This document shows positions 25,661 to 64,000 of a stretch of 64,000 bases of DNA, in pieces. A program made the translations under genes and the position numbers. Source of the DNA: Monarcha castaneiventris obscurior (taxonomy: Eukaryota; Chordata; Aves; Passeriformes; Monarchidae); assembly GCA_026261815.1 (NCBI GenBank), contig JAMPIT010000493.1, forward strand, positions 1,329,001 through 1,393,000, written 5' to 3'. The notes beneath the pieces were generated by a model. The model worked only from the letters and a program-made list of their open reading frames with translations, did not search any database and had not been told where the DNA came from. The stretch's first letter is position 1. Each line of letters begins with the position of its first letter.

Positions 25661-28255
25661 AAATCCTCTCCCATCAAGAGAGGCTGATATATGGCACAAC
25701 CAGTGTCACCAACCTTCAAGAAAAGTTTCAGAACTCAAAACTCATGAGTCACAATCTCAGTGAGGCATGATGCTACATAACGTGAAGGTTTCTTCATGAA
25801 TCTATAAATGAGTACTTCTTCATCTACTGCCCACTGAGTGGATGTCCTACTGGATAAACAAATATCCCAAAGACATGTCTGAAATTTTTCGGACTGTACT
25901 GGGAAACTAGTGAAAAAGTAGAAACTAATCAGACTGCAAGAGGTAGTTGATGAGCATATAAAAATTATAAATTTAACAGAAATTCACTGCTGCACCATAA
26001 TGAAAGAGGAAATAGGACTTCACAGTTTATTTTCTACTGTAGTGGACTCTGTTGGCTGCCTGGGCAATCTGTTTATAATAAGATTCAACCTAGACAAGAT
26101 GTAAAGGCCTTCCTTGCCAAATGTGAGAAGACAGCAGTGCTCATTTTCAACCAATATTTTCAAGTTGCAAAACAGGATGGATGAGTATTATATGAAGATC
26201 TGATCACTCTTTTCCTAGGTTTATTTTTGGCAGTAGGTTCTGAGAGCAGAACAAGGACCATGGGGCTTCTTCCACTTAAGAAACTCATTGACAAAAATAT
26301 TGAAACACGGATAAAAGTAATGAAGAAAATATCACTCTTCCAGGCTGTGAAAAGTCTTCCACTCTGGAATGTTATAAACTCTAGTCTCCAGTTCACAATG
26401 CAAATCTAAAAATTGTGAGATTTTGCCTGGCCATAGCCTGGAAATCTGTGTCTGTATACATACTTGTACTTGTTGTTATGTATTCTCTCTCTCTGCCTGC
26501 TAATACAGAGTCTGAGATAGAAGTCATATCTTAAGGGCTGGCAGACAGAGAGGCAGCTGCTTGATGTCTTTTTCAAGATGCTTCTATTTTCAGCATGCTT
26601 CAGTCTCTTCTCCATGGGAAATGTCAGTGCCGCAAAACCTTGCCCACTGCACATTGCTGAGCAGGACATTCTGTATCCAGGCTCCGTGCTCTCTCTACCT
26701 CTCCTCTTTTTGAGTGTGCTGTGTTTTGCTCTCAGCTGCTCTCAGAGTCCAGCCCTGCAGGGACAGTAGCTGAACTGGGAGACAGCAGTGGGCAGGACAT
26801 ATTTATTTTTTCTTTTAGCATTAACGCATCCCTGCTGCTTTCAGTACACCCTTTCCTAAGGACTAGCAGCCAAATAGCTGCCTAGCCATGTGCCTCACTC
26901 TTGCCTGTTGCAAGGCTGCGTCCAGATCCTGCACAGCACAACAGAAAAAAACCCCAAAAGTGCTCTGCTGAGTAGACTGGCTTTGTCATTTGCCACTGGG
27001 AAGGCAAAGATTTGCAGTTCCACATGTGAGGGAACAAAACCCCCAGCTGTCACCCTAGGAGAAGCATCAGACATCCCTCACTTTTCTTTCGTGGTCTCAA
27101 GTAAGAATTGTTACATACTTCCTCTGTCTGAACTCTATAAATCATAAATTTTATCTTTTTGCTCAAGGCAAAACATTTTTTACAGACATGGGTATTCTGT
27201 GGTTTTTAGCTGTTAAAATCAGCACATCTTTTTTTTATGTGGTACATGTAAAAACCACAATAATTTGCAACTCATTTTTCATTATTAGGGATATGCAGAA
27301 TGTCCTTTAAACCTCACCTTTCAGGGAAACAATTTAGTATCTTTTAAATACAGTATACCTTCATATTTATCATTATAATATCTTTATATCCATTGGTATG
27401 TATCTCAAGATTCTGGAAATCACCTCAAATACGCTATACGTGAGCTGTATTTCAAGAGTTGATATATTGTCTGTGAGGGAATGTGAGCTACAATAGGTTC
27501 CTGCTTTTCCATTTTCAGTAAAATCACCTTGGATTTAGTTACAATGGGTTGCAGGCTTTTGCCAGACGGCACAGAAAATCCTTAGCAACTAACCTTTTAA
27601 TAAAGAAATCAGGTTTGTGAAATACTATTTTTTTTTTCAGACAGGACAAAAACTATTACTTAATCATGTGAAAACTGAATAATATTTCCTTTAGTATACA
27701 TGAATCTGGTTCTCTGACCCCTGGCCTCTCTTACTAAACAGTACTCCTTCAGTTTGCTTTTTGATGGGATAGTTTCATGCATTTTACCTTTTGATATGCA
27801 GGGTTTTGACAAGATTTTTAGAAGACAAAGCATCTCTAGTTTCATACATACATGTAGAGTTGTCTCTGTCATATATATACTTTTCCTAATGGCAGTACAG
27901 ACCATGGCCTTTGGAATAGAAGAGCTTTCTTAGATCATGACTAAGAAACCAAGTTATAATCTTTATAAATTTTTAAAGTGAAAATTATTAAAACAAGTAA
28001 TTTGGTTTATAAATTTAGTTAAAATATCCAAGGAAAGTTTTCTTACTGATAACTATGTGCAGAAAAATACCAATATTGGCTTTCATAGCTTTTCTGTATT
28101 CAATGTTTGTTGTGACATAGATTAAAAGGTTTACAATCAAGAATTTTGGTCATTAATGGCATTTTCGCTCACATACACACAGACACACACACACACAGAT
28201 CAAATTCCAATCCTTGTCCAATGATCAATTTTTCTTTATCTCTCTAGTCTTTCAG
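25661..28255. other. Intergenic, AT-rich, no gene recognised
   Basis: No exon or domain was recognised. A CA microsatellite lies at about 28171-28198. The 63-codon frame at 26578-26769 begins with a hydrophobic stretch, but nothing else supports it as a gene. Confidence 0.4.
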
Positions 28256-28360
28256 TTGCTGATAAGGCAGCCTACCTGATGGGTCTGTACTCAGCAGACT
28301 TGCTTTGACCCTATGTTATCTTTTAGTCAAAGCTGGGAATGAATTTTTGACCAAAACCTG
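28256..28360 (+). pseudogene. Decayed single exon of a MYH gene (motor exon 11 relic)
   Basis: Following a CTTTCAG acceptor, the sequence matches gene A exon 6314-6432 for about 100 bases ([15 protein letters not shown] coding, then SADLL). It carries a TGA soon after the SADLL codons, further stops and small changes, and has no donor. The rest of a MYH gene is missing around it. A CR1 fragment begins directly downstream. This is a remnant of an extinct array member or a duplicated fragment. Confidence 0.8.
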
Positions 28361-28364
28361 TGGA

Positions 28365-29294
28365 TTGTCTTAAGGAAATTAGGGCAAACTCCTCTAACAA
28401 GGGGATGTGGCTGATAGACCAGATGAAGTGCTTCTCTACCAATGCAGCAGTGTGGGAAACAGATGGAAGGAGCTGGTAGCCACTGCCCAGACAGGCAGTA
28501 TGGCCTGATTGCTACCACAGAAACTTGTTGGGATGGATTGTGGGATTGACATGTCTGTGACTGACAGCTGAAAACTATTTGGAAGGGGTAGTCGAGGAAG
28601 GAGAGATGAGGGAGTTGTCCTAATGAGATGCATCCCCGGGTCCTGAGGGAGCTGGCAGATGAAGTGGCTAAGTCACGGTCCATCACACTTGACAAGTTGT
28701 GGCTGTGTGATGGAGTTCCACTGACTGAAAAAAGGGAAACATAACCATTTTTAAAAAGGGGCAAAAGGAAGATCCAGGGAACTACAGGTTGGTCAGTCTC
28801 ACCCTCTCTGCATGGCAAGATCACGGTGCAGATCCTTCTGGAAAATACGCTATGGTACATTGGCTGGATGATCACACTCAAAGAGTTGTGGTCAATGGCT
28901 TGAATTTCAGGTGGAGACCAGTAACAAGTGGTGTCCCCCAGGGGGTTGTTTTGAAACCAGCATTATTTAGCACATGTGTGCTAAATGAAGGACATGGACA
29001 GTGGGCTTGAGTGCACCATCAGCAAGTTTGCTGATGACATCAAGCCATATGTTGCAGTCAGCACACTGGAGGGAAGATAGATTCTAGTTGGATTTAAGAG
29101 TGACATTTTTTAAGAAGAGGCCAGTGAGACTCAGGCCCCAGCATATGGGAATGCCCCATCAATGGAAGTGGGCAAGCTCAGGCTGGGCTTTGAGGAACCT
29201 GATCTAATCAAAGATATTCCTGCCCACAGCAGGGGTGTTTCACTAGATGAGTCTTTTAAGGTTCCTTCTGACCCAAACCATTCTGTGATTCTGT
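28365..29294 (+). mobile_element. CR1 LINE, internally rearranged, with intact 3' end
   Basis: It contains recognisable CR1 ORF2 pieces: an endonuclease-like stretch near 28430-28560, a reverse transcriptase stretch near 28910-29040 (VTSGVPQG-type, then a degraded FADDIK-type end), and the CR1 3' terminus ATTCTGTGATTCTGT at 29280-29294. Frames are broken. The 5' limit is approximate. The 3' part from about 29076 occurs again at 46296. Confidence 0.8.
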
Positions 29295-29715
29295 CCCCTG
29301 AGTTCTGTATGTCCATGGAAGTCAGAGATTGCCCGGAGACACAGGATTTCTGATGCACCCCTGCACTCACTGTTTTACACAGGTTGTTTCTGAGCTCCTC
29401 CAGTTCAGGGCAAAGGGTGTTTCCACCAGCTTCCCCTTGCCCTGCACAGGGCGCCCAGGGCTGAGCTCTGGTTTTGAACTCCAGAAAGTTGCATGCTCAT
29501 CCTTGGAACAAGCTTTGCATGCCCACACGAGTGCTTGATGTTGGCTAGCTCCTTGGATCACATTTACTGACCTTGACCCTCTGCTCTTCACTGAGCTTTA
29601 CACACTGAGCTCTTTTAACAATTAAAATGCTAATGGCCAGGAGAAGAGTGTGCTTAAAGGAGCTCCAGTGACAGTGATATTTGTGATGCGATGGAAATGC
29701 TGGACTGAGGATGTA
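29076..29715 (+). repeat. Segmental repeat, copy upstream of MYH gene B
   Basis: The CR1 3' end plus about 420 bp of following non-CR1 sequence are nearly identical to 46296-46830. Weaker similarity continues further (a shared ATGCTGGACTGAGGATGTA-like string). The two copies sit upstream of genes B and C, so the repeat unit probably travelled with the gene duplication. Confidence 0.8.
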
Positions 29716-29789
29716 ACACCACACTCATGCAATAAAAATCTGCCATGAGTACACGAGGAAATCATTGGAAATGCAGCAGTACAGTTCAT

Positions 29790-30074
29790 TGGTCCTACAT
29801 CCAAATTTTCCAAGTGCCTTGACTAACTGAACTTCTGTCCCTGTGTCTCTAGACAAATTATTTATAGTCAATACATTCACAGCATTGGTAAGATACAAAA
29901 CATTTCTAAATATATCTTACTAAATCAAATGACAATTATGCCCTTAGTTCAGTTTGCCAGACAATGCTTTGCCAAAGAATGTTTGCCAAAAAATGTTTTG
30001 ACCGAAGAAAGAGGAAGAATCTGGAGCATCTACCAATCGGACTCTATAAAAGTGTCTTTGCAGTGCTCTCCCCT
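29790..30074 (+). promoter_or_regulatory. Promoter of MYH gene B
   Basis: MEF2-like TTATTTATAG at 29858-29867, an AT-rich TCTAAATATATC block, GACAATTATGCCCTTAG, then TTTGCCA at 29953, 29968 and 29982 and TTTGACC at 29997 (14-15 bp spacing). A CCAAT sequence lies at 30032-30037 and TATAAAA at 30045-30051. Order and spacing match the promoters of genes A and C. Confidence 0.78.
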
Positions 30075-30095
30075 GCCTACTAGAAAAGTTACAAG
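30075..30095 (+). other. Non-coding 5' UTR exon 1 of MYH gene B (start approximate)
   Basis: The inferred start is about 30 bp past TATA. The exon ends at the donor AAG|GTAAGTG (30095/30096), in the same position as in genes A and C. Confidence 0.55.
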
Positions 30096-30582
30096 GTAAG
30101 TGCACTGGATCTAGCTATTAGGTATCCCCATTATTGCATATTATGTATATATATTTTTTCCTTTGGAACTGGTTTCAAACTAAGTTTTTCCACCTGCTTT
30201 TAAGGCTATAGTATATTTTCTATGGTTTTTTATTTTTAATTTCATACTAGAATAAAAAGGTTCCTTTAACATAATTCATATTCTCAAATATGAGATTACA
30301 ATCTATAAAGCCAAAGCAGAGTATCATAAGATAGAAATAAAAAAAAATTTACAAGGTTATTCTATATTATTCAAGGATGAAACAATATCTTTCTCTGCTG
30401 TGTTTAAATCATTAAACATAAGGAAGGCAAATTTTGCTAGTTTTAGCAATTCTAGTATGTGCTAAATTTTAAAGCATTAGAAAAACTGTCCTTGCAAGCA
30501 AGGTACATTATTGATCTGTTCATGTTACATTTATTTTCTCCCACAGGGTTCTTTGCTGATGTGCCTTCAGTAAACTGCAGAC

Positions 30583-45852
<15,270 letters not shown>

Positions 45853-45954
45853 TACTGTCATTAGGCAGCAAAGTGACCTGAGGGCAACACAAAATGTGAA
45901 CTCTCTGTCACTTCCTTCTCCAATTTTTCTTGTTAACCATTTTAATGTCTAGAG

Positions 45955-45960
45955 AATAAA
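45955..45960 (+). terminator. Poly(A) signal AATAAA of MYH gene B
   Basis: It lies 103 bp past the stop codon, in a 3' UTR that aligns with gene A's. The next promoter is about 2.3 kb downstream. Confidence 0.8.
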
Positions 45961-46295
45961 TCCCATAGATTCTTTTGTGTGCATACCATGAGCAGTACTT
46001 TTTATTTATTTCAGTTTTATTGCTTAGATCTTTATTACCATTAGTCTTTGGGCACGGTTTTGCCTTATAGCTTCTGTGTACCTATGTCACTATGAAGCTT
46101 TTTGTCATCCACTTCCTGACTACTTATCCCTTTTCTTTTTACTTAGTTGTGCCTGCTCAGCCTCGATATGAGAAGGCTCTAAGGAGACCATATTGCAGGT
46201 TTTCAATAGTCAAAGCCAGCTTATAAGATGGGGATAGACTTTTTACCTAGGCCTGTGGCCATAGGACAAGGGGAAAAGTTTTAAATTAGAAAGGG
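45961..46295. other. Short intergenic stretch B-C, nothing recognised
   Basis: AT-rich, with no open frame of note and no recognised repeat before the segmental repeat begins. Confidence 0.4.
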
Positions 46296-46850
46296 TAGAT
46301 TCGGGTTGGATATAAGAGTGACATTTTTTAAGAAGAGGCCAGTGAGACTCAAGCCTCAGCATATGGGAATGCCCCATCAATGGAAGTGGGCAAGCTCAGG
46401 CTGGGCTTTGAGGAACCTGATCTAATCAAAGATATTCCTGCCCACAGCAGGGGTGTTTCACTAGATGAGTCTTTTAAGGTTCCTTCTGACCCAAACCATT
46501 CTGTGATTCTGTCCTTTGAGTTCTGCGTGTCCATGGAAGTCAGAGATTGCCCGGAGACACAGGACTTCTGATGCACCCCTGCACTCACTGTTTTACACAG
46601 GTTGTTTCTGAGCTCCTCCAGTTCAGGGCAAAGGGTGTTTCCACCAGCTTCCCCTTGCCCTGCACAGGGCACCCAGGGCTGAGCTCTGGTTTTGAACTCC
46701 AGAAAGTTGCATGCTCATCCTTGGAACAAGCTTTGCATGCCCACACGAGTGCTTGATGTTGGCTAGCTCCTTGGATCACATTTACTGACCTTGACCCTCT
46801 CCTCTTCACTTTACCCACTGAGCTCTTTTAATAATCAAAATACCACTGAC
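46296..46850 (+). repeat. Segmental repeat, copy upstream of MYH gene C, including a CR1 3' end
   Basis: The CR1 3' part ends ATTCTGTGATTCTGT at 46498-46512, followed by the same non-CR1 flank found after 29294. The match to 29076-29630 is nearly exact. The larger CR1 body present upstream of gene B is missing here. Confidence 0.85.
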
Positions 46851-48139
46851 CAGGAGAAGAGCGCGTTCAGAACTGAACTGTTTAAAGCAGCTCAAGTGAC
46901 AGTGCCCTTTTCCCTAGAACTTGACCACTCATTCTCCAGAACTACTGGCAAATTCCCCCTTTCTCAGAGTGTTGCCTACAGCAATACTGCTCCAAAACAG
47001 GCAGCACTGTGTTGAGAGCTCTTATTGCTGGAGCTGTATGAATATGTAACAGTGCAAGGTGTTTGTGGTGGAATGGGAGTGCTGGACTGAGGATGTATCA
47101 GAGTGCAGAGAATCCCAGACCTATGCTGTGTGTGTGAATGTGGGTAGAGTTGTATTTGGACAGAAGGTTTGGCGTTTTTTTGGAGTTGAAGGTAATGAAG
47201 GCCAGATTTGGTTGAGAGCATTGCATGGTCTCAACATTGAGACCATGCATTGACATACACAACATACATTGACAATAGGCACATAAATATTAGCAACACG
47301 GGCTTGAGCTCTTGAAGGCATGTTAGCACTTCATGTTTGTGTAAGGTGAAATAGGAAGAATCTCTTTATATTTATTGACTGTATGTCTACTGGGGGTTGA
47401 AAGTATCTCCTGGTCTTGGTTACTTTTGCCTCTTAGGGTCTCTTAATCCTTAGAAAATCTTTAATAAATTTTGAGAAACAGAAGTCATTTTCATATTAAT
47501 AATTTTCCTATTAATAAAAGTGCTAGTTTTAAGATGTTATACATTTCTTCTGTATCAGCTCTTTAACAGAAGCATCAGCTTTTTCACAACGTGAAATTAT
47601 TTGGAAAAAAGCTGTACAAATTTTTTTGTCTAGGTATGAGTTATTATGAATAATTTGTTTAAAACTACAAAGAATTTTTTATTATATCACTTATGACTGA
47701 CTATTGCAATAGCAAACATTCCTCTAGTATGCACATTTTGAATTTTTTTGTTTCTGCAAAGTATCAAGTGAGGAATTATTCACATAGACATTCAATTGCT
47801 TTTATAGCTAAGGAGTCACCTTTCACACTCAAGGCACAAACTGCATGTCCAAACTTGAAACTGTATTTGATCTTGCTGTCGGATTCTTCTCTCTCCGATA
47901 TTGTAGGAAAAATCCTGACCCACAATATGCCTGGTTTTCCCCCTTTTATTATAATATCTAATGAATCACTGAAAGAGTTTTAATAATGATTTGTCTTTTG
48001 TAGAACTGCCTTTTCTAATTATGAAAAGGCAAGCTCTAAGTTCATAGGACCACATGTACAAGATACATTACATCTGCAAAAGTACAGAAATGCCAAAGAA
48101 TCCCATCTGGATCAAAGATTAAGTTACCTGTAAAGACAG
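46851..48139. other. Intergenic, upstream of gene C, no gene recognised
   Basis: AT-rich. It contains a perfect 12-bp inverted repeat at 47222-47249. Open frames of up to 96 codons have no recognisable features. Confidence 0.4.
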
Positions 48140-48433
48140 TAGAAGAACCAATAAATCATACATCCAAGTTCTTTAAGTGCCTTGACTAGTCCAGATTCCA
48201 ATATTAATAGCCCTGTCAGATTATTTATAGGAAATGTATCCACAGGAATGGTAAGATGCAAAACATTTCTAAATATATCAGGTCAGATGACAATTATGCC
48301 ATTAGTTACGTTTGCCAGACAATATTTTGCCAAAGATGGGTTTGCCAAAATATATTTTGACAGAAGGAAAAGGAAACATCCAAAGCATCTGCATACCAGA
48401 GTCTATAAAAGTCTCTTTCGAGTGCAGTGCCCT
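48140..48433 (+). promoter_or_regulatory. Promoter of MYH gene C
   Basis: MEF2-like TTATTTATAG at 48221-48230, TCTAAATATATC, a CAGATG E-box directly before GACAATTATGCC, then TTTGCCA at 48311, 48326 and 48341 and TTTGACA at 48356 (15-bp spacing). TATAAAA is at 48404-48410. Same order as in genes A and B. Confidence 0.78.
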
Positions 48434-48454
48434 GTCTTGACAGAAAATTTCAAG
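48434..48454 (+). other. Non-coding 5' UTR exon 1 of MYH gene C (start approximate)
   Basis: Inferred from the TATA spacing and the donor AAG|GTAAGTG at 48454/48455, as in genes A and B. Confidence 0.55.
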
Positions 48455-49245
48455 GTAAGTGTTTGGCTCCTGTGAACTCCTGGACAAATCATATACCTTT
48501 TTATTCCATTTAACTTCTTATAAGACTTGGATATCCATTTCTGTCATGGACTGACTCTATGAGTAGTAATTTTATTGTAGGTTTAAAGGCAGCATGTTTT
48601 GCTTCAACTTATATATTAGATCTGGATACCTCTGCAACACAAAATGAGTTGTCACATTTTCAAACAGCAGTGACTTCTGACACCAAAATCAATACCAAAA
48701 TTTGACAACTTTTAAGGAACAGGGTGAAATCCAAGAGTTTAAGATATGTGGAAGGAAGAACAGGCAATGGTAATATTTATATCTGTCATAATGCAAGACG
48801 AATTATCCATAGCAAGTAATTTTTAGAAATTTGCTATCAGTAGTAATTTGCTATCAGAAAAAGAACTATTTCAGAGACTTTCAGTAGCATTAAAAAAACA
48901 AATAAATCAGAGACTCTGTTATGGGAACAACCAAATTTGCTAGAGTTCACGAAGTTGAAATAATACTGCTAAACTTCACAACATACTGTACACTTAACTG
49001 CTGTTGAGTACATGGTTCCTTAGCTGGATATCTAAGGATAAATTTTAGAGAACTATACACATATTTTCAGCCAAGCTTGGGAAGTTTAAGTCCAACTTTT
49101 GACTTGTTTATACCTACTTTAATATTTGAAAAGATCAAAGTGCAAGAGATACCCTTTCTTCCACATAAAGCTGTTCATTCACTGACACAACGTCTTCTAG
49201 CCTACAGAGTACCCTGCCAACTGTGCCTCCTGAAGAAGAGCAACA

Positions 49246-64000
<14,755 letters not shown>

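Noticed and set aside
26578..26769. 63-codon frame with a signal-peptide-like start
   Set aside because: Short and isolated, with no conserved features; chance hydrophobic stretch.
28790..29010. Reverse transcriptase-like frame as a gene
   Set aside because: A broken CR1 piece, annotated as a mobile element.

Overview
This 64-kb window is vertebrate nuclear DNA. CR1-type LINE fragments and a passerine-like solo LTR suggest a bird, probably a songbird. The species cannot be fixed from sequence alone. It holds a same-strand tandem array of three sarcomeric (fast skeletal type) myosin heavy chain genes, all on the + strand. The short ORFs are mostly exons or chance frames. I joined exons by GT-AG (or GC-AG) boundaries, phase and the family's known exon plan.

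Layout: (1) 1-1654, upstream flank, no gene seen. (2) MYH gene A: TATA at 1897, short 5' UTR exon, 38 coding exons from 2804 to 17173 (1940 aa), poly(A) signal at 17278. (3) 17284-29789, a 12.5-kb intergenic gap with an intact-looking solo LTR (23316-23956, 6-bp target-site duplication), a second LTR-like block, a decayed single MYH exon (28256-28360) and a rearranged CR1. (4) MYH gene B: TATA at 30045, 38 coding exons from 30583 to 45852 (1941 aa), poly(A) signal at 45955. (5) 45961-48139, a short intergenic gap that repeats part of the sequence upstream of gene B. (6) MYH gene C: TATA at 48404, coding from 49246 and cut by the window end inside its 34th coding exon (1764 codons seen).

Each gene encodes a complete class II myosin motor (P-loop, switch I and II, loop 2, SH1/SH2 cysteines, two light-chain sites) followed by a long coiled-coil rod. 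All splice phases are intact and no premature stop is seen. The products would be alternative thick-filament motors, probably used in different fibre types or developmental stages. The three promoters share one architecture: a MEF2-like site, a conserved AT-rich block, a four-fold TTTGNCA array at about 15-bp spacing, then TATA about 42 bp downstream.

The most notable signal is patchy homogenisation between the genes. Gene B is a mosaic: a ~530-bp stretch matches gene A even in introns, and immediately downstream a ~3-kb stretch, then a >4.6-kb stretch, match gene C almost base for base, introns included. Other introns between the same genes are unrelated. This points to recent gene conversion or unequal exchange in the array. 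Other points are a 71-bp tandem duplication of a splice acceptor in gene B, a GC-AG intron kept in all three genes, and gene-specific changes in loops 1 and 2 and in gene A's C-terminus.
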